This document shows positions 1-5,695 of a stretch of DNA of 5,695 nucleotides, piece after piece; position 1 is the first letter of the stretch, and every line of letters begins with the position of its first letter. The stretch is from Chloroflexota bacterium (GTDB lineage Bacteria; Chloroflexota; DTOL01; JACQYG01): assembly GCA_016208345.1 (NCBI GenBank), contig JACQYG010000135.1, positions 1 through 5,695 of the forward strand, given 5' to 3'. The notes below the pieces were generated by a model that was not told the DNA's origin, made no database searches, and saw nothing but the letters and a program-made list of their open reading frames with translations. Position numbers and translations under genes: made by a program.

Positions 1-36
1 CGAGTGGTAGCGCTTTACCCTGAAACCGCAACCTAG
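1..36 (+). CDS. possible 3' end of an upstream gene
   Basis: Reading from base 1 gives eleven sense codons (RVVALYPETAT) and a TAG stop at 34-36. The other two plus frames close early, at 7-9 and at 27-29. A gene ending here, 56 bp before nfeD and on the same strand, would be a natural operon neighbour. Eleven residues are too few to name a family, and an open stretch this short can arise by chance, so this is only a plausible partial gene. Confidence 0.35.
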   Translation, partial: RVVALYPETAT

Positions 37-45
37 AGAGAGCCA

Positions 46-73
46 GTGGCGGCCAAGGCGATTGGCCTGCCAC
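46..73 (+). other. strong GC-rich hairpin in the leader of nfeD
   Basis: Bases 46-56 (GTGGC then GGCCAA) pair with 62-73 (TTGGCC, a bulged T at 68, then GCCAC), making 11 base pairs around the five-base loop GGCGA. It lies between the putative upstream stop (36) and the nfeD SD (85-89). No T-run follows (CCTGTATCAACG), so it is not a textbook intrinsic terminator. It could be a degenerate terminator for the upstream gene, an mRNA-stability or processing element, or a structure that tunes nfeD translation. The pairing is seen directly; any function is inference. Confidence 0.5.
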
Positions 74-84
74 CCTGTATCAAC

Positions 85-89
85 GAGGT
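85..89 (+). promoter_or_regulatory. ribosome binding site of nfeD
   Basis: GAGGT ends three bases before the ATG at 93. The spacing is short but usable, and the signal peptide begins directly at this ATG, which supports it as the start. No convincing sigma70 promoter is visible in 37-84, so nfeD may be co-transcribed with whatever lies upstream. Confidence 0.6.
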
Positions 90-92
90 CCT

Positions 93-1391
93 ATGCGCCG
101 GTTACTGGCCAGCCTGGTTCTTCTAGTAGGGATCTGGCTGGTCTTTTACCATTTGGCACGGGCCCAGACGGCTGGCCATGTAGATGTCCTGACGGTGAAA
201 GGCCCCATCAACCCGGTGGTGGCTGGTTACATCGACCGGGGCATCAAAGAGGCCGAACGCGATGGGGCCGTTTGCCTGATCATCGAAATGGACACCCCTG
301 GTGGGCTGATGGATGCCATGCGTGACATCGTGCAGGACATCGTGAGCGCCCGGGTGCCGGTGGTGGTGTACGTGTCGCCCCCCGGGGCCAGGGCCGCCTC
401 GGCGGGGGTTTTCATCGCCATGGCCAGCCACGTCTCTGCCATGGCCCCCAATACGAACATCGGGGCAGCCCATCCGGTGGATACATCGGGTGGCGAAATC
501 CCGGCTACGATGAATCAGAAGGTGACCAACGATGCCGTGGCCTCTGTCCGCAGCCTGGCCGAGCGCCGGGGACGGAACGCCGACTGGGCCGAGAAGGCGG
601 TGAGGGAGAGCATCTCCTCCCCCGAACGGGAGGCCCTGGAGCAAAGGGTTGTGGACCTGGTCACCGATAATCTGACTACGCTCCTGGTGGACCTGGAGGG
701 TCGGTCGGTGACTCTGGCATCTGGAGCAGTGGCCCTCCACACTAAAGGTGCAGCGGTGAATCGCATCGCCATGACGCCGGTGGAATCCTTCCTGGATCTC
801 ATCTCTAATCCCAACATCGCCTATATCTTGATGGTTTTGGGCGTCAATGGTCTGATCTTCGAACTGTCCAATCCCGGCGCCATCCTGCCAGGCGTCGTGG
901 GTGGCATCTGCCTGCTCCTGGCTTTCTATGCCCTGGGGACTCTGCCTATAAACTACGCTGGGCTGGCCCTCATCATCTTCGCTTTCGTCCTCTTCATCGT
1001 GGAGGTTAAGGCACCCACCCATGGCCTGCTCACCACCGGGGGGATCATAGCGATGTTTTTGGGTTCGCTGCTCCTCATCAGCTCCACTGCCCCCTATTTC
1101 ACTATCTCCAGGGAGCTGATTGCTGCGGTGGTGGGCCTGACTGCCGCCTTCTTTGTATTCGTGGTGGGGGCGGCGCTGCGTGCTCAGCGACGGCGGGTCA
1201 CCACCGGGCGCGAGGGGTTGGTGGGCCAGGTGGGCGTGGCCAAGGCCGCCCTGGCTCCCTCGGGCCCGATCTTGATAGATGGCGAGTTGTGGGAGGCTAC
1301 CTCTCTCTCCGGACGCATCGAGCCTGGCCAGCGCGTTCGCGTCATCGAAGTGGACGGCCTGCGGCTCAAGGTGAAAGCCCAGGAGCAGTAG
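93..1391 (+). CDS. nfeD: NfeD-family membrane-bound serine protease (ClpP-like, full-length NfeD)
   Basis: The 432-residue protein has the full three-part layout of long NfeD proteins. Residues 1-24 are a signal peptide (RR, a hydrophobic core, then A-R-A). Residues 29-220 form a ClpP/crotonase-fold protease with MDTPGG (66-71), the nucleophile region AASAG (Ser103) and a likely general-base Lys143 in MNQK. The 40-residue Ser-Lys spacing matches the Ser/Lys dyad known from archaeal 1510-N proteases. About 242-362 hold four to five membrane helices, with conserved-looking ELSNPGAILPG (257-267) and EVKAPTHG (304-311). Residues 372-430 are the C-terminal OB-fold NfeD domain (GREGLVGQVG to GLRLKVK). 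Characterised relatives cleave the C-terminus of partner stomatins, so a role in membrane-protein quality control is inferred. The protease domain should face outside. No SPFH/stomatin gene follows; the next gene is convergent and overlaps the last 26 bp. Confidence 0.95.
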   Translation: MRRLLASLVLLVGIWLVFYHLARAQTAGHVDVLTVKGPINPVVAGYIDRGIKEAERDGAVCLIIEMDTPGGLMDAMRDIVQDIVSARVPVVVYVSPPGARAASAGVFIAMASHVSAMAPNTNIGAAHPVDTSGGEIPATMNQKVTNDAVASVRSLAERRGRNADWAEKAVRESISSPEREALEQRVVDLVTDNLTTLLVDLEGRSVTLASGAVALHTKGAAVNRIAMTPVESFLDLISNPNIAYILMVLGVNGLIFELSNPGAILPGVVGGICLLLAFYALGTLPINYAGLALIIFAFVLFIVEVKAPTHGLLTTGGIIAMFLGSLLLISSTAPYFTISRELIAAVVGLTAAFFVFVVGAALRAQRRRVTTGREGLVGQVGVAKAALAPSGPILIDGELWEATSLSGRIEPGQRVRVIEVDGLRLKVKAQEQ

Positions 1392-2805
1392 GTCGAAGCC
1401 GGTGAACCACTTGCTCCAGGGCGGCCATGAGTTTAGCCTCATCCTGTGGCAGCACGGTTCGTGGGTCCAGAAGAAAGGCCCCTCGCTCAATCCTCCAGAT
1501 CACCGGCGGAGTGCCCTCCCGCAGCCTCCTGGCGAACTGCGACAAAGAAACCACGGGCAGTGCTCCTCGGTGGGGCGGGCCCGCAAAACTAAGGGATACC
1601 AGTTTCGTGGGCAGGGTTTCTCCGGGCAGTGAGCCCCCGCCCACGGTAGATTTGCCGTCTATCACTTGTGCTTCGATCCCCAGTTTTCCAAGCCGGAGGG
1701 CCCACTCCGCTGCCTGGTCAGCGATGGCCTCTAGAGGCCGGGAGATCATCTGCCAGACCGGGATCTTGGCCTGGGCCTCGCCCCGTAGATAGTGGAGCAG
1801 CGTCGCTTGCAGCGCGGCCAGGGTGAACTTGTCTACCCGCACGGCTCGGGCCAGAGGGTTTCGCCGTAGGCGTTCGATAGCGTCTTTATCGCCGACGATG
1901 ATCCCGGCCTGGGGGCCGCCCAGGAGCTTATCGCCGGAGAAGCAGGCCAGCGTCACCCCGGCGCGGAGGCTTTCCTGGGGCATGGGTTCGTGGGCCAGGC
2001 CAAACTGGGCCGTATCCAAAAGCGCCCCGCTCCCCACATCGTCCAGGACCGGCAGGCCTCGCTCTCGTCCCAACCGCGCCAGCTCTTCGATGCTCACGCT
2101 CTCGGCAAAGCCGATGATTCGGAAATTGCTGGAGTGCACCCGTAACAGGAGCCCGGTCCGGGGACCGATGGCCTCCTCGTAATCTTTCAGATAGGTGCGG
2201 TTTGTGGTGCCGACCTCCACCAGCCGGGCGCCGCTCTGGCGCATCACGTCGGGGATGCGAAAGCCACCGCCAATCTCCACCGCCTGTCCGCGAGATACGA
2301 TGACCTCTTTGCCCTTGGCCAGGGTGCTCAATGCCAGGAGCACTGCCGAGGCGTTGTTGTTCACCACCATGGCCTCCTGGGCCCCTGCCAGGCGAGCTAA
2401 AAGGTCTCGCAGATGGCTGTGACGAGAGCCACGCTCGCCGCTCTCCAGGTCAAATTCCAGATTGCTGTACCCCTGGGCGATTGTTTCGATGGCAGCTATG
2501 GCTTCCTGACTCAAGGGCGCCCGGCCCAGGTTGGTGTGGATGATCACCCCTGTGGCGTTGATGACCGGGCAGAGCGTCGGCTTTAGCCCCCCCTTGACCC
2601 TGGAGATAAGTTCGGCGACGAGAGCGGCCTGGGGTGGCAGAGGGGCGCCAGCCTGCGCTCGCCCTCGTATCTCCTCCAGCCCCTCCCTGAGGAGTGCAAC
2701 GACGGTGTCGTGCGAGTACTCAGCGACCAGGCCCGCGATCGCGGCTTCTTTCAACAGGCGATCAATGCTGGGCAGCCGTCGCAGGGCCGCAGCGCGTTCG
2801 ATCAT
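1366..2805 (-). CDS. selA: L-seryl-tRNA(Sec) selenium transferase (selenocysteine synthase)
   Basis: SelA is a PLP enzyme that converts Ser-tRNA(Sec) to Sec-tRNA(Sec) using selenophosphate; it is cytosolic and forms a homodecamer in characterised bacteria. The 479-residue product is slightly longer than the E. coli enzyme (463). An N-terminal tRNA-binding helical domain begins LPSIDRLL (11-18). The fold-type I core shows VINATGVIIHTNLGRAPLS (81-99), the SNLEFDLESGERGSRHSH block (114-131), VVNNNASAVLL (147-157), DDVGSGAL (255-262) and the PLP-lysine motif FSGDKLLGGPQAG (289-301), with Lys293 as the predicted Schiff-base residue. The ATG start follows an excellent SD that contains the stop of the upstream permease gene, so it is the last gene of a three-gene operon. 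It ends in TGA inside the nfeD coding region. selB, selC and selD are not in this window. Confidence 0.97.
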   Translation of the reverse strand: MIERAAALRRLPSIDRLLKEAAIAGLVAEYSHDTVVALLREGLEEIRGRAQAGAPLPPQAALVAELISRVKGGLKPTLCPVINATGVIIHTNLGRAPLSQEAIAAIETIAQGYSNLEFDLESGERGSRHSHLRDLLARLAGAQEAMVVNNNASAVLLALSTLAKGKEVIVSRGQAVEIGGGFRIPDVMRQSGARLVEVGTTNRTYLKDYEEAIGPRTGLLLRVHSSNFRIIGFAESVSIEELARLGRERGLPVLDDVGSGALLDTAQFGLAHEPMPQESLRAGVTLACFSGDKLLGGPQAGIIVGDKDAIERLRRNPLARAVRVDKFTLAALQATLLHYLRGEAQAKIPVWQMISRPLEAIADQAAEWALRLGKLGIEAQVIDGKSTVGGGSLPGETLPTKLVSLSFAGPPHRGALPVVSLSQFARRLREGTPPVIWRIERGAFLLDPRTVLPQDEAKLMAALEQVVHRLRPTAPGLSP

Positions 2806-2811
2806 GTCAGA

Positions 2812-2819
2812 TCACCTCC
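2812..2819 (-). promoter_or_regulatory. selA ribosome binding site overlapping the permease stop codon
   Basis: Reading the minus strand, GGAGGTGA occupies 2819-2812, six bases before the selA ATG (2805). Its last three bases, TGA (2814-2812), are the stop codon of the upstream MFS gene. Ribosomes finishing the permease therefore end on the selA SD, an arrangement that favours termination-reinitiation coupling. The sequence match is nearly perfect anti-SD complementarity; the coupling is inferred. Confidence 0.85.
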
Positions 2820-4098
2820 CGTGCGTTCCTACTCCCAGTCGAAAGTAGAACAAGAACCCCAGGAAGCGTAAGGCCCCGCCTAGTAATAAAGCCGGTTGGA
2901 TGCCGATCACGTCGATCAGGGCAGTGCCCAAAAGGGGTGCCAGGAAGGTGGCCACGTTGATGACGGTGGTGTAGGCGGCGATGTAGCTAGGGCGTCGCTG
3001 GTCTGGGCACACCTCCAGCATGGTATTGAAAAGGCTGAGGTTCAAGCCAGCGCCGAAAATCCCTCCCAGCACGGCCACGAAGACCAGAGGCTCCACCGAG
3101 GGCGAGAACGCCGTCAGGACCGGGTAGGTGATCAGCCCCAAGGTGGAGAGCAAGAGTACAGGCCGATTGCCCCGACGAGAGGCCAGCCGGCCCCAAAAGG
3201 GATAGGCCAGGACTGAGGTGGCGCTGTTCACCATGGCGATCAGCCCGATCCAGCCATCGGTGGCATGGAGGGTCCGCACCCAGTAGATGGAATATAGGGG
3301 AATCGGCAGAAACAAACCGAAATACCAGACAAAAGAGCTCACCGAAAAACGGACGAAGGGCCGGCGGCTCCACAGCATGCCCCAGAACGAGCGCAAGCGC
3401 TCCAAGGGGGTCCTTCTCACGCCCGCCAGGGGGAGGCCTGCCGGTGGGGCATCGGTAACCTTGATGCGCGCCACGTAATACAGGCTAAGGAGGGAGGATA
3501 GAAAGCCGACGGTGAATAGTATCTGGTAATTGAGCGGCAGCACGACGTAGTCCAGGAACTTGCCGCCCAGGAGGGTGGCAGTAGTGCTGGTGATACCCAC
3601 CAGGATATTGCGGACGCTGACGATCCTGGCCCTTTTTGCCAACGGCACCACGTCGGCCATCATGGAGGTGAAGGCCACGTTGGCCATGGCTGCCGGAAAG
3701 GTGGAGAGGGCCACCAGGGCCACCACCATTTGCGCCCGATAGGCGCTGACGAAGAACGGCATCAGGGCGATGAGCAAGAAGGCAAAGCGGTGGAGGAAGC
3801 CGCTCAGGATGATGACCGGCATCTTGTGGCGCTGGCGTTCGATGATCCGGGCGGCCGGGACCAGCCACACGATGTTGATCAGCGCCGGTATGGCTGTAAG
3901 CATGCCGACTAAGTTATTGGAGGCCCCCAGGCGTAGGGCGAAGATGGAGAGGAAGGCGCTGGCGATGCCGGACAGGACCCCGAACCAGGCGATGTCCAGG
4001 TACAGGTTCCAGGTGTTGGCCTCCTCAACGGTGCGTCCTCGGAGTGGCTTGCGGACGCGCCGACGCAGGGCAACATAGGGGTTGGGGAAAAGCTTCAT
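2812..4098 (-). CDS. MFS permease, 12 predicted membrane helices, substrate unknown
   Basis: This 428-residue polytopic protein has about twelve hydrophobic segments, roughly at 33-57, 63-85, 93-118, 122-146, 160-180, 186-210, 250-275, 280-302, 311-330, 336-358, 370-392 and 398-420. A long basic central loop (211-248) divides the two halves, as in the major facilitator superfamily. A motif-A-like GRLASRRGNRP (303-313) lies in the second half, and a basic IIERQRHKMP loop sits at the equivalent place in the first. I start at ATG 4098 rather than at an upstream in-frame ATG (4212), because 4098 overlaps the HIT stop as ATGA and the extra 38 residues would only be an out-of-frame reading of the HIT gene. 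The SD is weak (AAGGA, 12 bases upstream), so translation is probably coupled to the HIT gene. Nothing identifies the substrate; a link to selenium is suggested only by its place before selA. Confidence 0.92.
   Translation of the reverse strand: MKLFPNPYVALRRRVRKPLRGRTVEEANTWNLYLDIAWFGVLSGIASAFLSIFALRLGASNNLVGMLTAIPALINIVWLVPAARIIERQRHKMPVIILSGFLHRFAFLLIALMPFFVSAYRAQMVVALVALSTFPAAMANVAFTSMMADVVPLAKRARIVSVRNILVGITSTTATLLGGKFLDYVVLPLNYQILFTVGFLSSLLSLYYVARIKVTDAPPAGLPLAGVRRTPLERLRSFWGMLWSRRPFVRFSVSSFVWYFGLFLPIPLYSIYWVRTLHATDGWIGLIAMVNSATSVLAYPFWGRLASRRGNRPVLLLSTLGLITYPVLTAFSPSVEPLVFVAVLGGIFGAGLNLSLFNTMLEVCPDQRRPSYIAAYTTVINVATFLAPLLGTALIDVIGIQPALLLGGALRFLGFLFYFRLGVGTHGR
4095..4098 (-). promoter_or_regulatory. 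ATGA stop/start overlap between the HIT and MFS genes
   Basis: On the minus strand the four bases ATGA contain the MFS start (ATG, 4098-4096) and the HIT stop (TGA, 4097-4095). This overlap is a common sign of translational coupling and shows the two genes share one transcript. Confidence 0.85.
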
Positions 4099-4586
4099 CC
4101 GGCGATAACGTCCTTGAGGGCGCCCATCAGACGCTCGTAGGTGGTGTCCAGGAGTTCCGGGATAACCCGCGTTTCGGAGATGATGGGCATGAAGTTGGTA
4201 TCGCCCTCCCAACGCGGCACCACGTGGATGTGGACGTGATCGTCGATGCCAGCACCGGCGGGCTTGCCGATGTTAACCCCCACGTTGAACCCTCCGGGGT
4301 TCATGGCGCGGCGCAGCAGTCGCAGGCCTAGAGCCACCAGGCTCATCATCTCGTTCAGCGTTTCGGGTCCTAATAGATCCAGGCTGGGCTCGTGCTGGTA
4401 AGGGCTCACCAAAAGGTGCCCATTGTTGTACGGATAGAGGTTTAACATAATGAAGGCCCTCTCACCGCGATGGACGATGTAGTTCTCCTTGTCGCTCTCC
4501 TCACGGGCCTTGTCGCAGATGATACAGGTCTTGGGCTTTTCACTCATGATGTATTTTATGCGCCAGGGTGTCCAGATCCGCTCCAA
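4095..4586 (-). CDS. HIT-domain hydrolase/phosphorylase, Ap4A phosphorylase-like
   Basis: This 163-residue cytosolic protein belongs to the histidine-triad family. The triad HVHIHVV is at 117-123, with His119 the expected nucleophile. A CxxC pair (Cys21, Cys24) probably binds zinc. PYNNGHLLVSPYQH (52-65), NVGVNIGKPAGAG (101-113) and the stretch after the triad (PRWEGDTNFMPII, then VIPELL) resemble the mycobacterial Ap4A phosphorylase type (Rv2613c) more than Hint proteins. It likely splits dinucleoside polyphosphates such as Ap4A, or related nucleotide phosphates; the substrate is inferred. The start is TTG (4586-4584): it sits seven bases after GGAGGGG and yields the family's usual MERIWTPWR N-terminus. 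An in-frame ATG farther upstream (4703) lies before the promoter, and the internal ATG (4547) has no SD and loses the ERIWTPWR motif. First gene of the operon. Confidence 0.94.
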   Translation of the reverse strand: MERIWTPWRIKYIMSEKPKTCIICDKAREESDKENYIVHRGERAFIMLNLYPYNNGHLLVSPYQHEPSLDLLGPETLNEMMSLVALGLRLLRRAMNPGGFNVGVNIGKPAGAGIDDHVHIHVVPRWEGDTNFMPIISETRVIPELLDTTYERLMGALKDVIAG

Positions 4587-4593
4587 ACGTTGA

Positions 4594-4600
4594 CCCCTCC
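4594..4600 (-). promoter_or_regulatory. ribosome binding site that fixes the TTG start of the HIT gene
   Basis: The minus strand reads GGAGGGG at 4600-4594, then seven bases and TTG at 4586. No comparable SD precedes the nearby in-frame ATG at 4547. Together with the conserved N-terminal motif this decides the non-ATG start. Confidence 0.8.
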
Positions 4601-4622
4601 CAGGATTTCTTCTCTCGGCGAG

Positions 4623-4651
4623 ATTATAGCCCAAACGTCCCCGCCACGCAA
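4623..4651 (-). promoter_or_regulatory. sigma70-type promoter of the HIT-MFS-selA operon
   Basis: On the minus strand TTGCGT (4651-4646) is followed by a 17-bp spacer and a perfect TATAAT (4628-4623). Transcription should begin near 4616, giving a leader of about 30 nt that carries the SD and TTG start. The match, the optimal spacing and the location directly before the first gene of a tight operon make this a good call, and no riboswitch-sized leader is possible from this promoter. The consensus match is seen; the start site is inferred. Confidence 0.7.
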
Positions 4652-4878
4652 CCGCCCCGGGAATGCCCTGTCCCCTGATTCGAGGGCGCGGAGATCTGGG
4701 CACTCGACTTCCTGATGGAAATTAAACAAACAGGCCGATTCGGGGAAAGGGCCAAAGGCTGATGGTGGTAGAGCTTCTTGCCTCCGCGCCATAGGGTACG
4801 GGACGGGCTGTGTGGCCTTCACAAAGGGGGCGGGACTGCGCCGTAGCCTGGATGAGGAGCCTGAATTGAGGGTTTACC
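4652..4878 (-). other. intergenic region between thiD and the operon promoter, with a 9-bp inverted repeat
   Basis: No convincing gene lies here: open frames are short, have no clear SD and match nothing I recognise. On the plus strand GGCGCGGAG (4685-4693) is the exact reverse complement of CTCCGCGCC (4782-4790), so about 106 bases could be closed by a 9-bp stem. A small TTCC/GGAA hairpin lies inside. A T-rich stretch on the minus strand (4732-4719, TGTTTGTTTAATTT) follows a weak GGCC...GGCC pairing (4753-4733), which might end thiD transcription, but the stem is only 4 bp. Just after the thiD stop, TGAGG (4881-4877) can pair with CCTCA (4871-4867). I could not match the region to a tRNA, selC or a known riboswitch. 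Confidence 0.4.
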
Positions 4879-5695
4879 TCAGGATAAATCCAGTGTTTCG
4901 ACCACTCGAACCGTCCCCGATGGGATGAACCCGCCCATCTGGTAGAAGCTGGCGAAATGGTCCAGGGGGCCGTGTCCTTGGCCAAGGCTCAGAGAGTGTT
5001 GCAGGGCCATGGTTACGTATTCTTTCGCTACCCTGACCGCCTCGGTCACATTTTGCCCCTTGGCCAGTCCGGCGGCGATGGCGGAGGCGAAGGTGCAGCC
5101 GGTGCCGTGGGTATTCCTGGTCGCAATTCGAGGGGAGACAAACCCAATGAGCCTCTCGCCGTCATAGAGCAGGTCAATGCTCTCATCCATGTCCTGGAGG
5201 TGCCCCCCCTTCACCACCACACACGCCGCCCCGAGCCTCTTGATGGCCTCCGCCGCCTTCGCCATATCGGCCAAGCTGTTGGTCTCCAGGCCGGAGAGGA
5301 CCCTGGCCTCAGGCAGGTTCGGGGTGATCACCCTAGCCAGGGGGACCAGCCGGGAGATCAAGGCCGCCTGGGCCTCCTCCCGCAATAAGCTTGCGCCGCT
5401 TTTGGCGACCATCACCGGGTCTACCACCAGGTTCTTCAGGCGGTACTGGCTGATCTTGGCGGCTACCACTTCGATGATCTCGGCGTTGGAAAGCATGCCC
5501 GTTTTGACCGCATCCACCCCCAGGTCAAAGATGACGGAGTCGATCTGAAGCCCAACAAATTGGGCAGGGAGATCATAGATGCCCTGTACCCCCACCGTGC
5601 TCTGGGCGGTTATGGAGGTCAAGGCACTCATGCCGTAGACGCCCAGGGCAGCAAAGGTCTTCAAGTCAGCCTGAATTCCGGCCCCGCCGCCGGAG
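4879..5695 (-). CDS. thiD: hydroxymethylpyrimidine/phosphomethylpyrimidine kinase, 5' end beyond the window
   Basis: ThiD phosphorylates HMP and then HMP-P to the pyrophosphate used in thiamine synthesis; it is a cytosolic ribokinase-fold enzyme. The window holds 271 residues. The frame is open to the right edge, beginning SGGGAGIQADLKTF, which in relatives lies about a dozen residues from the start, so only a short N-terminus is missing. Visible blocks in order (window numbering): SGGGAGIQAD (1-10) and ALTSITAQSTVGV (24-36) for substrate binding, VVDPVMVAKSG (90-100), TPNLPEA (124-130), VVKGGH (160-165), and the anion-hole/catalytic NTHGTGCTFASAIAAGLAKG (194-213). After the usual terminal GQGHGPLDHF (238-247) it continues for about 24 more residues, a modest C-terminal extension. 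The stop is TGA at 4881-4879. No thiE or thiM follows; the next gene has its own promoter. Confidence 0.97.
   Translation of the reverse strand, partial: SGGGAGIQADLKTFAALGVYGMSALTSITAQSTVGVQGIYDLPAQFVGLQIDSVIFDLGVDAVKTGMLSNAEIIEVVAAKISQYRLKNLVVDPVMVAKSGASLLREEAQAALISRLVPLARVITPNLPEARVLSGLETNSLADMAKAAEAIKRLGAACVVVKGGHLQDMDESIDLLYDGERLIGFVSPRIATRNTHGTGCTFASAIAAGLAKGQNVTEAVRVAKEYVTMALQHSLSLGQGHGPLDHFASFYQMGGFIPSGTVRVVETLDLS

Noticed and set aside
123..1490. A 455-codon open frame antisense to nfeD
   Set aside because: It mirrors nfeD codon positions and is rich in His, Gln, Asp and Gly, as expected for the complement of a GC-rich membrane protein gene. It has no recognisable domain, while nfeD has clear catalytic and membrane motifs.
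4098..4212. N-terminal 38-residue extension of the MFS protein from ATG 4212
   Set aside because: These codons are a shifted reading of the HIT gene's 3' end. The ATGA overlap start at 4098 fits the operon and MFS length.
4733..4775. Fluoride-riboswitch-like GGCTGATGG on the plus strand
   Set aside because: The other conserved pieces are not in place and no plus-strand gene follows, so the resemblance is probably chance.
4556..4822. 88-codon open frame upstream of and overlapping the HIT start (minus strand)
   Set aside because: It runs through the promoter and the SD of the HIT gene in another frame, has no clear ribosome site and no recognisable sequence.
4652..4878. tRNA-Sec (selC) or another tRNA near selA
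   Set aside because: I searched both strands for a TCA anticodon in a CTTCAA-type loop, a long variable arm and a T-loop with CCA end. A GGTGGTAGAGC stretch (4764-4774, plus strand) looks like a tRNA D-arm, but no matching anticodon stem or acceptor stem with a 3' CCA follows.
4867..4881. Hairpin TGAGG-TAAAC-CCTCA as a terminator or SECIS for thiD
   Set aside because: The stem is only 5 bp, no T-run follows and it includes the stop codon itself, unlike a terminator or a bacterial SECIS element.
1..5695. CRISPR array, insertion sequence, prophage or defence genes
   Set aside because: No regularly spaced repeats, transposase or integrase motifs, or flanking terminal repeats are visible; the coding content is housekeeping and metabolic genes.

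Overview
This is a GC-rich bacterial chromosome segment, densely packed and with no mobile DNA visible. It carries bacterial-type selA; archaea and eukaryotes make Sec-tRNA by the PSTK/SepSecS route instead, so the host is a bacterium that very probably encodes selenocysteine proteins. Strong Shine-Dalgarno (SD) sequences, a TTG start and an overlapping-gene operon also fit a bacterium. The overall feel of the HIT and MFS proteins suggests a Chloroflexota-like lineage. That is an impression from memory, not a demonstrated assignment.

Plus strand, 1-1391: the last codons of a possible upstream gene (stop at 36), a short leader with a strong GC-rich hairpin (46-73), then a complete NfeD-type membrane serine protease gene (93-1391). 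Its usual stomatin/SPFH partner does not follow it.

Minus strand, 4651 down to 1366: a compact operon that can be read from promoter to last stop. A near-consensus sigma70-type promoter (TTGCGT, 17 bp, TATAAT) gives a leader of about 30 nt. A HIT-domain protein resembling Ap4A phosphorylases follows, starting at TTG. Next comes a 12-helix MFS permease joined to it by an ATGA stop/start overlap, and then selA, whose SD sequence contains the permease stop codon. selA ends inside the 3' end of the nfeD gene (26-bp tail-to-tail overlap).

Minus strand, 5695 to 4879: thiD, the HMP/HMP-P kinase of thiamine synthesis, with its first residues beyond the right edge. Between thiD and the HIT gene lie 292 bp holding the operon promoter and a promoter-distal part with a 9-bp inverted repeat of unknown meaning.

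The five main genes are recognisable families with intact key motifs. I found no convincing undescribed system. The most interesting points are the tight coupling of an unassigned transporter and a nucleotide-phosphate enzyme to selA, the hairpin ahead of nfeD, and the unexplained inverted repeat between thiD and the operon promoter.
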